A DNA stretch of 27,710 nt from the IMG/VR virus record IMGVR_UViG_3300025301_000089, positions 1 to 27,710 of that record, one strand, 5' to 3'. The notes beneath the pieces were generated by a model. That model worked only from the letters and a program-made list of their open reading frames with translations. It ran no database searches and was not told the origin of the DNA. Source of the DNA: a virus. Below, in pieces: positions 1-4,614 of this stretch (positions are counted from its first letter, which is position 1; every line of letters starts with the position of its first letter). Made by a program: the position numbers and the translations under genes.

Positions 1-302
1 AAGGTGTCCGGCGCAGGCGCGTCGCCGAGGTACTGGTTGATCCGATTGCCGCCCGCGAACACCTCGAACGGGTGCCGCCGTTTCGTCAGGTAGGGATCGT
101 CGTCGGCGACATACCGGGCCGCCGCCGCCGCCACCTCGTCGCGCGTGAGTCCGAATGCGATCAGCCCCTTCGCCACTTTGCCCAGCCTCGGCCCGAACCC
201 GACATACCGGCGGCCATACCGGACGCGCCACGCCTGATCGAACGCCGCGAAAACACGCGGCACCGTCAAGGCAGGGTTCGGCCGTTCGGCACGTTCTGGC
301 AT
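1..302 (-). CDS. Unknown early phage protein, C-terminus cut by left window edge
   Basis: An open frame runs from ATG at 302 off the left edge, giving about 100 residues. The visible part is soluble and mixed helical, with the pattern W-x3-YGRRYVGFGPRLGK, then LTRDEVAAAAARYV, then HPFEVFAGGNRINQYL. I do not recognise the family. Its place at the end of an early operon with an exonuclease and an SSB-like gene suggests a replication or recombination role, which is inference only. An AAAGG lies about 8 bases before the ATG. The same frame stays open upstream to an in-frame TGA at 501-503 and contains a GTG at 470. Starting there would add about 56 residues, including a CRCG motif just before the ATG, so the true start is uncertain. 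The stop lies outside the window. Confidence 0.6.
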   Translation of the reverse strand, partial: MPERAERPNPALTVPRVFAAFDQAWRVRYGRRYVGFGPRLGKVAKGLIAFGLTRDEVAAAAARYVADDDPYLTKRRHPFEVFAGGNRINQYLGDAPAPDT

Positions 303-543
303 TTCTAACGCCTTTCGTACACGGTACGACTTAGCCCCACACCGGCAAATCGTCGCAAGTTTGCCGTTGATCTCTCGTCTATGCTGCGCGGCCTGGTGGT
401 CATAGCCCCACCGTGGTGCTCGCTTCGTCGCCCGACCACGTCGGCCCCTGGGTGTCAGGTGATACCGCACGCCGTCGCACCGAGGCCAGGGTGTCGCGGA
501 TCAAACGCGACAGCCGGGATCGCACCGGCAAGTCGTCAACCCT
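303..543 (-). other. Ambiguous stretch with overlapping small reading frames
   Basis: No single gene is convincing here, and three options compete on the minus strand. (1) The frame of the next gene may start at GTG 470 and encode a basic, Cys-containing N-terminal extension. (2) A 43-codon frame may start at a TTG near 530, about 8 bases after AAAGGG, and end in a TGA that overlaps an ATG at 403. (3) The 32-residue frame 305-403 starts at that ATGA overlap and stops two bases before the ATG at 302. Options 2 and 3 fit the stop-start coupling common in this genome; option 1 gives the more protein-like Cys motif. Third-position GC does not settle it. Confidence 0.35.
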
Positions 544-753
544 TTACTTGGCCCCACCGTTGCCGCTCGCAGATCTGCCGCGCCGTGTGGTCGGCGCGCT
601 GCTCGCGGTCGCTTTTTGTATCCCGCCCGACCGTCGGCGGCGTTGCGCGTCGCGGTTCTTACACCGTCGCGAACAATACTTCTGCGCGGCCGTTCTCGGC
701 GTCATGATCCACACGCCGCACGCCGCGCACCGAATCGCATCAGACTCGAACAC
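544..753 (-). CDS. Small zinc-finger protein
   Basis: A 69-residue basic protein. Near its start it has CAACG (Cys9, Cys12) followed by YCSRRCKNRDAQRRRR (Cys27, Cys31), a treble-clef/zinc-ribbon arrangement followed by an Arg-rich stretch. This layout is common in small phage nucleic-acid-binding proteins. The start is a GTG at 753; a GAGG overlaps the stop of the upstream exonuclease gene and sits about 8 bases before it, implying translational coupling. The C-terminal third is low complexity (Ser, Thr, Arg, Gly). It is the last confidently bounded gene of the early operon before the ambiguous left end. A DNA- or RNA-binding function is inferred only from the Cys pattern and charge. Confidence 0.6.
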   Translation of the reverse strand: MFESDAIRCAACGVWIMTPRTAAQKYCSRRCKNRDAQRRRRSGGIQKATASSAPTTRRGRSASGNGGAK

Positions 754-762
754 CTGATGCCC

Positions 763-1533
763 TCAGAACACGATCTCTTGTCGCCACTTCCAGAGCCGCA
801 GGATCGCGTCGCACGCGGGCCATAATTCCTCAAGGCTCGGCACCGCCGCGACTTCCACATCGGGATCGCCGACGACCTTCGGCAACCGGATCACGACGGC
901 CCCATCGACCGCCCCGTGCCCCATCTCGGCGAGCGCGACCTGATAGAACGCCGACTGTAGAAACGCTTCCTCGCGATAGATCCGCTTGCCGGTTTTGAAG
1001 TCGATCAGGAGTCGCTGCCCGGCCACGGTCGCGACCAGATCGAGCGTGCCCGCGTACTGGTGCGTGGTCGAGTACACGACCTGCTCGACCAGTTCGGGTT
1101 TGATCGTGTCGCCTGCCCAGTCCTCGAAGCGACTGACGGCCCAGCGCGCGGGATCGCTCACGTCCGGCTCAGGGCCGAGCGTCTGCCCGAGTCTGATCCG
1201 CAGCCGGTGTTCGATCAGCCCGTGCGCCTCGCTGCCGATGTTGCCCGCGCTCTTGAGCTGCTGCGTGTGCGCCTTCGGGCCGAGTTGCTTCGACAGCGTG
1301 CTCGCGAACTTGGTGCCGGTGATCGTGCTCTGGTGCGCGCGCAGCCCGTCGTAGAGCTGCCCGGCGACCTCGACCACGTAGTCGCGCTCGACCTTTGCCG
1401 CCCACGGCACGAGCGCCGGTTTGCTGAGTAACCCGAGCATCGTCGTCACGCCGACATAAAACTCGTTCTCGATCTCGTACTGCCGCCCGGCCTTTGTCTG
1501 CCGACGGTTTGCGGTTGTAACGGTCGGCGTCAT
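763..1533 (-). CDS. PD-(D/E)XK exonuclease, RecB/Cas4-like family
   Basis: A 256-residue protein with the core of a RecB-type nuclease. His104 lies in GSEAHGLIE, Asp165 in AGTLDLVA, Asp178-x-Lys180 in LLIDFKTGK, and Gln193...Tyr197 in FLQSAFYQVAL. In this family the Asp and Lys residues bind the metal and catalyse phosphodiester hydrolysis, and the Q-x3-Y motif is typical of RecB/AddB/Cas4-type exonucleases. In phages such proteins resect double-stranded ends for recombination or act in replication. The ATG at 1533 forms an ATGA overlap with the stop of the preceding zinc-finger gene. The SSB-like gene just upstream makes a recombination/replication role likely. No annealase of the Beta/RecT type is visible in the window. 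Confidence 0.82.
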   Translation of the reverse strand: MTPTVTTANRRQTKAGRQYEIENEFYVGVTTMLGLLSKPALVPWAAKVERDYVVEVAGQLYDGLRAHQSTITGTKFASTLSKQLGPKAHTQQLKSAGNIGSEAHGLIEHRLRIRLGQTLGPEPDVSDPARWAVSRFEDWAGDTIKPELVEQVVYSTTHQYAGTLDLVATVAGQRLLIDFKTGKRIYREEAFLQSAFYQVALAEMGHGAVDGAVVIRLPKVVGDPDVEVAAVPSLEELWPACDAILRLWKWRQEIVF

Positions 1534-1742
1534 GCCTGCGCCTCGGTGACTAAATTGAGATCGCCGCGCCGGAGCAGGATCGTGTCGACGCAGCCCTCGG
1601 TCGGGCACGACCCGATCGCGGTGACGTAGCCGACGGGTCGCCAGGTCTGCGAACGCCCGATGCCCTCTAGCTCTGTGCCCGCCTTGACCGTGAGCGGCTC
1701 GCCGCAGGTGACACAGTGCGACGGCTGGTAGGCGGTCGGCAT
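1530..1742 (-). CDS. Small zinc-ribbon protein
   Basis: A 70-residue protein with Cys10-x2-Cys13 (CVTCG) and Cys46-x4-Cys51 (SCPTEGC), a likely zinc ribbon with an unusual second half-site. The rest is short strands typical of a ribbon fold. The start is the ATG at 1742, which overlaps the stop of the SSB-like gene by one base (TAATG). Its stop overlaps the exonuclease start as ATGA, so the three genes are translationally coupled. It may serve as a nucleic-acid-binding or adaptor protein for the neighbouring exonuclease; this is inferred from position only. Confidence 0.65.
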   Translation of the reverse strand: MPTAYQPSHCVTCGEPLTVKAGTELEGIGRSQTWRPVGYVTAIGSCPTEGCVDTILLRRGDLNLVTEAQA

Positions 1743-2182
1743 TAGAACGGCACCGCGTCGACAGGCGGCGTGATGTCTGGCGGCGGTGTCGTGGTCGGCG
1801 CACCTGGCGGGAACACGCCCTCGACGTTCGCCCACACGTCGCCGTCGGTCTTGATCGCGTGCTTGATCTCTACTTGGCACGTTTTGCCCACGAGCTGCAT
1901 GAGGTCGATCCCGTCGCGTTCTTCCTCGGGCGAGACGGGCACGCCGCGCCAGGAGTCGAGCGTCTTGCGGAGCATTGCCCGCGCGTGTAGCGATCGCGTG
2001 TAGCGGCGGCGCACGACGAACAACCGCTCGCCGCCGTTCAACTGCCACGAGATCGAGATCATTGCCTTGGTGCCGTAGGCCGTCTCGACCTGGCCGAGAT
2101 CTTCGACGTCCAGGCAGACGGCCTCGTGCCGTCCCTCGGGCGCGCGTTCACTAGTGGACACGTTCACTACTAACCTCGTCAT
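1742..2182 (-). CDS. Putative single-stranded-DNA-binding phage protein (DUF669-like)
   Basis: A 146-residue protein. It has a beta-rich core (HEAVCLDVEDLGQVET, MISISWQL, RRRYTRSLHARAMLRKTL), then a DLMQLVGKTCQVEIKH segment and a Thr/Pro-rich linker. It ends in DAVPF. From memory, this resembles phage DUF669-type proteins, which lie next to recombination nucleases and are thought to bind single-stranded DNA. The extreme C-terminus Asp-x-x-Pro-Phe resembles the partner-binding tip of bacterial SSB proteins, joined by a disordered linker as in SSB. GGAGG about 8 bases before the ATG fixes the start at 2182 even though this overlaps the upstream gene by 32 bases. The exonuclease lies two genes downstream. 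Confidence 0.6.
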   Translation of the reverse strand: MTRLVVNVSTSERAPEGRHEAVCLDVEDLGQVETAYGTKAMISISWQLNGGERLFVVRRRYTRSLHARAMLRKTLDSWRGVPVSPEEERDGIDLMQLVGKTCQVEIKHAIKTDGDVWANVEGVFPPGAPTTTPPPDITPPVDAVPF

Positions 2183-2381
2183 GTGGCGAACCTCCGAGCG
2201 CCGGGCGGGTGGCGCAGACTGTGCATTGATACGACGGCGGCGGCGAGTCGAACCGGGTCACCGTGATCGGCCCAGCGTCGAAAATTGACACCGAGGCCAG
2301 GACGGTCTGATAGCCGATCCAGCAATCAGCGCAAACCAGATCGGCGGGCGAGTTCGAGTGCGCGACCAGGTGCCACGACAT
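2151..2381 (-). CDS. Small protein with two CxxC pairs
   Basis: A 76-residue protein with Cys17-x2-Cys20 (VCADC) and Cys53-x2-Cys56 (QCTVC), consistent with a zinc ribbon. The segment between them contains aromatic and beta-prone residues. The ATG at 2381 overlaps the previous stop by one base (TGATG). The C-terminal 11 codons overlap the start of the SSB-like gene, which has its own strong ribosome site. The family is not recognised. It is one of several small Cys-pair proteins in this operon, and a nucleic-acid or protein-binding role is only a guess. Confidence 0.55.
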   Translation of the reverse strand: MSWHLVAHSNSPADLVCADCWIGYQTVLASVSIFDAGPITVTRFDSPPPSYQCTVCATRPALGGSPHDEVSSERVH

Positions 2382-2587
2382 CAGCGATCCCTCGGCGGTC
2401 GCGGCGTTGTGTCAGTCGCCGCGCGTTTGACGATGATTCGGTCGAGGTCGCGCGACAAGTAGAGCGGCGTGCGACCAAAGCGCACGCGCGGCACGCGCAG
2501 CCGGGAGACGCGACTGCGAAAGCTCGCGAGCGTGCCAGGAAATCGGACGTAAGCCATTGCTTCGGCTTCGGAGAGGTAGCGCGGCAT
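2381..2587 (-). CDS. Small winged-helix / excisionase-like DNA-binding protein
   Basis: A 68-residue basic protein beginning PRYLSEAEAMAYV, followed by a second helix and a beta hairpin (VPRVRFGRTPLYLSRDLDRII). This is the usual order of the MerR/excisionase-type winged helix (HTH_17), where the hairpin is the wing and the final D-L-x-x-I helix packs on the domain. The start at 2587 lies one base after the stop of the upstream HTH gene, so both are read from the divergent early promoter. It could be a transcription regulator, a Cro-like switch protein or a recombination directionality factor. Another excisionase candidate lies beside the integrase at 23870-24058. Confidence 0.6.
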   Translation of the reverse strand: MPRYLSEAEAMAYVRFPGTLASFRSRVSRLRVPRVRFGRTPLYLSRDLDRIIVKRAATDTTPRPPRDR

Positions 2588-2588
2588 C

Positions 2589-2879
2589 TTAGGCGGTGCG
2601 CTTTCGGTCGGCGAGGGCGATCGGGCGGGCTGGTCGCGTCGGTCGCTGCCTGACGTCTGGATGTTGCAGCCAGGCGATCACGTCCTCGCGCAGCCAGCGG
2701 TACCACTGGCCGGACACGCGCGGCATCGGCGGCGGGAACCGGCCCGAGCCTTGATCGGCGTCGCGCTGGATCGTCGACGGGTGTACGTCAAAAAGCGCCG
2801 CCAGGTCGCCCCGTCGAATGATGGGCGGCAAGTCTCGGGCGCGGCTGATCAGGCTTTGTTGTCTTTTCGGGCGGGGCAT
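2589..2879 (-). CDS. HTH DNA-binding protein, first gene of the early operon
   Basis: A 96-residue protein. The core PPIIRRGDLAALFDVHPSTIQRD is a helix-turn-helix, followed by SGQWYRWLREDVIAWLQ, the wing and closing helix of AlpA/HTH_17-type proteins. The tail is Arg/Pro-rich. It is divergent from the cI-like repressor, the usual place for a Cro-type antirepressor or early activator, although the fold looks excisionase-like rather than Cro-like. The ATG at 2879 is preferred; a GTG three codons earlier (2888) is possible but overlaps the candidate -10 element. No Shine-Dalgarno sequence is visible, so the mRNA may be leaderless. Confidence 0.65.
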   Translation of the reverse strand: MPRPKRQQSLISRARDLPPIIRRGDLAALFDVHPSTIQRDADQGSGRFPPPMPRVSGQWYRWLREDVIAWLQHPDVRQRPTRPARPIALADRKRTA

Positions 2880-2886
2880 AAGGGGC

Positions 2887-2915
2887 ACGATATGGGCGCA
2901 GCATTATCGCGTCAA
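2887..2915 (-). promoter_or_regulatory. Candidate sigma70-type promoter of the early operon
   Basis: On the minus strand TTGACG (2915-2910) is followed after 17 bases by TATCGT (2892-2887). The -35 matches five of six consensus bases and the -10 four of six. Transcription would start close to the ATG at 2879, giving an almost leaderless mRNA. It sits in the divergent region facing the repressor gene, as expected for a repressed early promoter. Confidence 0.45.
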
Positions 2916-2926
2916 GCAATAAAAGC

Positions 2927-2947
2927 GCTATAGCACCACAACGGTGC
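2927..2947. promoter_or_regulatory. Candidate operator: overlapping palindromes between repressor and early operon
   Basis: GCTATAGC (2927-2934) is a perfect palindrome. It runs straight into GCACC-ACAAC-GGTGC (2933-2947), an inverted repeat with 5-bp arms and a 5-bp spacer. Both lie in the 137-bp divergent gap between the early HTH gene and the repressor gene, where an XRE-type repressor would bind. No second copy was found in this gap. Confidence 0.35.
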
Positions 2948-3001
2948 AAACTAACGCAGATAGTCGCTAATTTTGCTCCGCCTGCGCGTAATCCTGCGCC
3001 A

Positions 3002-3007
3002 TACAAT
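3002..3007 (+). promoter_or_regulatory. Candidate -10 element for the repressor gene
   Basis: TACAAT matches five of six consensus -10 bases and lies ten bases before the repressor ATG at 3017. No good -35 sequence is seen at 16-18 bp upstream, so an activator may be needed. Transcription would begin within a few bases of the ATG, so the mRNA would be leaderless; no Shine-Dalgarno sequence is present. Confidence 0.35.
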
Positions 3008-3016
3008 AGCCCGCCT

Positions 3017-3322
3017 ATGCCAATCCACCTCGACGACATTCGCTGGCACGTCGGCCACGTACTGCGACGACTGCGGCAAGCGCACCAGCTCAGCCAGTCC
3101 GCCCTGGCCGAGGCGTCAGGCGTCGCGCAGTCGAAGATCCAGCGACTCGAAGATCGTGGCGTCGGCACCCTGGACACCGTGACGGCGTTGGCCGAGGTAC
3201 TCGGCACGACCGTCGGCGAAGCGACAAGTTACGCCGAGCGATTGAACGGTGCCACAGCGGGCGACCAGAACGCAGTCGATGCCCTGGCCGCTCTCATTCG
3301 GAAGGAAAGCGGATCGCGGTAA
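3017..3322 (+). CDS. cI-like repressor, XRE-family helix-turn-helix protein
   Basis: A 101-residue protein. Residues about 15-65 form a complete XRE/Cro-cI five-helix domain: VLRRLRQAHQLSQSALAEAS, then GVAQSKIQRLEDRGVG as turn and recognition helix, then TLDTVTALAEVLG as closing helices. The short C-terminal part has no LexA-type peptidase domain, so induction by RecA-driven self-cleavage is not expected. It is the only plus-strand gene in the left half and stands divergently from the early operon, beside attP. This is the standard position of a lysogeny repressor. The ATG at 3017 has no ribosome site but a TACAAT ten bases upstream. An antitoxin-type regulator is the main alternative. Confidence 0.75.
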   Translation: MPIHLDDIRWHVGHVLRRLRQAHQLSQSALAEASGVAQSKIQRLEDRGVGTLDTVTALAEVLGTTVGEATSYAERLNGATAGDQNAVDALAALIRKESGSR

Positions 3323-3342
3323 GCATGCGGCAGCGGCGGGTG

Positions 3343-3356
3343 CACGGCGGGCCGTG
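3343..3356 (+). terminator. Short hairpin after the repressor gene
   Basis: A 5-bp perfect stem with a CGGG tetraloop, 20 bases after the repressor stop. There is no T run, so it is at best a weak terminator; it immediately precedes the first arm repeat. Confidence 0.25.
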
Positions 3357-3358
3357 AT

Positions 3359-3381
3359 CGGTATGCCAATAGTATGCCCAG
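3359..3381 (+). repeat. attP arm repeat, left copy (23 bp)
   Basis: An exact 23-bp match to 3602-3624, in the same orientation. It contains GTATGCC twice, 11 bp apart, and a third GTATGCC follows 11 bp later (about 3383). The helically phased short repeats on both sides of the tRNA core are what arm-type integrase binding sites look like. Confidence 0.75.
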
Positions 3382-3406
3382 AGTATGCCAAAAACGGTCA
3401 AACCAG

Positions 3407-3446
3407 TGACATCCAGCGACATCCAGTGACACCGAATGACATCGAG
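3407..3446 (+). repeat. 10-bp tandem array in attP
   Basis: Four imperfect copies of TGACATCCAG lie head to tail: two near-identical units, then TGACACCGAA and TGACATCGAG. The period is exactly one helical turn, so a bound protein would be aligned on one DNA face. It lies between the left arm repeat and the tRNA core, the position where excisionase or extra integrase sites occur in other phages. Confidence 0.65.
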
Positions 3447-3496
3447 CGGATCGCACGCTGCCCCAACGAAAATGGGATCGAACCAATGAAAATGGG

Positions 3497-3546
3497 TGGT
3501 GGACCGCATGGGGCTCGAACCCACGACCTCCGCGTTGCGAACGCGG
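3497..3546 (-). other. attP core: 3' half of a tRNA-Ala(CGC) gene
   Basis: On the minus strand this reads as the 3' half of a tRNA. It has anticodon stem CCGCG/CGCGG with loop TTCGCAA (anticodon CGC), a five-base variable loop, a T stem around TTCGAGC, the acceptor strand GCGGTCC, discriminator A and an encoded CCA. U70 in the acceptor strand would allow the G3:U70 pair that marks alanine tRNAs. No D arm or matching 5' acceptor strand lies upstream, so it is not a functional tRNA gene. A 3' tRNA fragment of this type restores the host tRNA gene when a phage integrates. Confidence 0.8.
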
Positions 3547-3601
3547 CGCGTATACCAAAACAAGCCCCGGAAACACTGACGAAAACCGACCCCCCTGCGG
3601 A

Positions 3602-3624
3602 CGGTATGCCAATAGTATGCCCAG
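3602..3624 (+). repeat. attP arm repeat, right copy (23 bp)
   Basis: Identical to 3359-3381 and in the same orientation, about 55 bp beyond the tRNA core. It carries two GTATGCC units 11 bp apart. With the left copy it brackets the core, as P and P' arms do. Confidence 0.75.
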
Positions 3625-3759
3625 GCGCACCGCAGCCCGCCGCCGAGACGCCGCGAGCTGATCGCGTGCGCTGTACGCCACGCGGCCCCGGCCCCATACC
3701 GCTGCAAGGCCCGGCCGGAGATCGTCCCGTACACGGCAACCTCGCAGGCCGTTTTCGGG

Positions 3760-4002
3760 TCAGACGACCGTCGAGAGCCACAAGCCGAGCGCCGTGCCGC
3801 AGCCCGCCCCCATCGCATAACAGCACATCGCGACCGGGCCGTCGGCTCGACTCGCCGTGCGGGCGTTCAGCCACCAGACGCCGGACAGCGCCGCCGCCAC
3901 GACGATCGCCAGCGATCGCCCCGAGGCGAGCAGCGTGGTGTTCCACGACACCAAGCAAACGATCGCCAGGCCGCGCAGGAAGATCGACACGTAGCCCTTC
4001 AT
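3760..4002 (-). CDS. Small integral membrane protein, three predicted helices
   Basis: An 80-residue protein beginning KGYVSIFLRGLAIVCLVSWN. Hydrophobic segments lie at about 5-22, 30-46 and 58-78, with Arg/Asn-rich turns between (NARTASRADGP) and a Gly/Ala/Cys-rich last helix. It ends the lysis/accessory block and is the last gene before attP. The ATG at 4002 overlaps the previous stop by one base. Short inner-membrane proteins of this layout are common in phages and can be holin-like, superinfection-related or of unknown role. No family-specific motif decides between these. Confidence 0.65.
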   Translation of the reverse strand: MKGYVSIFLRGLAIVCLVSWNTTLLASGRSLAIVVAAALSGVWWLNARTASRADGPVAMCCYAMGAGCGTALGLWLSTVV

Positions 4003-4313
4003 CACGCCCCCTTGTCGAGCTGATGGTGCCGCCAGATCAAAAAGGCCCACGCGGCGATCTTGGCGACATCCTCGACGTCCCCGCGCGCCAGGTAGCGTCG
4101 GGCCTTGTAAACGATTTCGCCTGCGGCGTGCCCGTGGCCGCCGACCATCTCGGCGACCGAGCGGTAGAGCACGTTGTCGCCGTCGGGGCCGTTCTGGCTG
4201 TAATGCTTCGAGGCGGCAGTCGCGCCGAGCAGGGCGGCGACATCCGCGCAAAACTGATCAAACGTCGGCGCGTCGGCTGCGCCCTTTTTTTCGTCGTCGG
4301 CAATATTCGGCAT
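4002..4313 (-). CDS. Unknown helical protein, weakly MazG/DUF1599-like
   Basis: About 103 residues. The core runs FDQFCADVAALLG, then SKHYSQNGPDGDNVLYRS, then GEIVYKARRYLARGDVEDVAKIAAWAFLIW. The closing pattern (a basic helix, an acidic ED-x-x-K-I helix, a hydrophobic A-F-L-I-W) recalls the all-alpha nucleotide-pyrophosphohydrolase-like or nucleotide-modification proteins of phages, but no complete E-x-x-E...D-x-x-D metal motif is visible, so the match is weak. The chosen start is the ATG at 4313, which overlaps the upstream gene by 56 bases; a start at 4334 is also possible, and no strong ribosome site decides. Confidence 0.5.
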   Translation of the reverse strand: MPNIADDEKKGAADAPTFDQFCADVAALLGATAASKHYSQNGPDGDNVLYRSVAEMVGGHGHAAGEIVYKARRYLARGDVEDVAKIAAWAFLIWRHHQLDKGA

Positions 4314-4614
4314 AGAACTGCTGCACCTCATCATCGGTTAGGAACTTGCGTAGCTGCGTCGTCGTGCGTCGGATCGATCGCTCGGATCTTTCAGGATACA
4401 CCCGGTGTAGCAGCTCGTGGAGGATGGTGTCGACGGTCGCGGGCACCGGGTTAATCACCACGGCATCGCCGTCGATGCAGACGCCGTGCACCGTCTCGCC
4501 GGGTGCCGTCAGATACGCCTCGACGATCGGCGCTGCGCCCAGCTCGGCCCACAGTCGGAGCCAGAGCGCGCGCCGCCTGGCGTCATCGCTGCCAGGGTGC
4601 GCCGTCTTCGACAT
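4258..4614 (-). CDS. Zincin-like protein with HELLH motif
   Basis: A 118-residue protein. His66-Glu67-Leu-Leu-His70 in DTILHELLHRVYPERSE is the HExxH zinc-binding and catalytic signature of zincin metallopeptidases; Glu78, eight residues later, could be the third ligand. Before it is a strand VVINPVP, similar to the edge strand that precedes the active helix in small zincins. The C-terminal half is basic and helical (KGRSRR near the end). Small phage HExxH proteins occur in SprT-like and ImmA-like groups, but the flanking sequence does not clearly match either. The ATG at 4614 follows a TTG codon that could also start the frame. It overlaps the phosphoesterase stop by 32 bases. Confidence 0.6.
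   Translation of the reverse strand: MSKTAHPGSDDARRRALWLRLWAELGAAPIVEAYLTAPGETVHGVCIDGDAVVINPVPATVDTILHELLHRVYPERSERSIRRTTTQLRKFLTDDEVQQFYAEYCRRRKKGRSRRADV

Larger units (their letters stand above)
3323..3759. other. Intergenic attP region between repressor and membrane-protein gene
   Basis: These 437 bases hold no credible gene. They contain a short hairpin just after the repressor gene (CACGG-CGGG-CCGTG, 3343-3356, no T run), the left arm repeat, a 10-bp tandem array, the tRNA-Ala 3' half and the right arm repeat. Long open frames cross the region on both strands, but they run through these sites and have no start signals. Together this is read as an intact phage attachment site, listed in parts below. 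The neighbouring genes converge on it. Confidence 0.75.

Noticed and set aside
501-503. Recoding of TGA as a sense codon
   Set aside because: TGA ends many genes here in ATGA and TGATG overlaps, so it is a normal stop in this genome.
3359-3446. CRISPR array
   Set aside because: The repeats are 10-11 bp with no spacers of regular length, and no cas genes are present; the tRNA core between the repeats explains them as attachment-site elements.
3497-3580. Functional tRNA gene
   Set aside because: Only the part from the anticodon stem to CCA is present; there is no D arm and no 5' acceptor strand, so it is an attachment core rather than a gene.
3294-3818. Minus-strand frame of 174 codons across attP
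   Set aside because: It passes through both 23-bp repeats and the tRNA half and starts inside the membrane-protein gene without a ribosome site; the repeats explain its recurring AYYWHT peptide.
3249-4454. Open plus-strand frame of 401 codons
   Set aside because: It begins inside the repressor gene, crosses both arm repeats and the tRNA core and runs antisense to three minus-strand genes; the product is Arg/Pro-rich shadow sequence.
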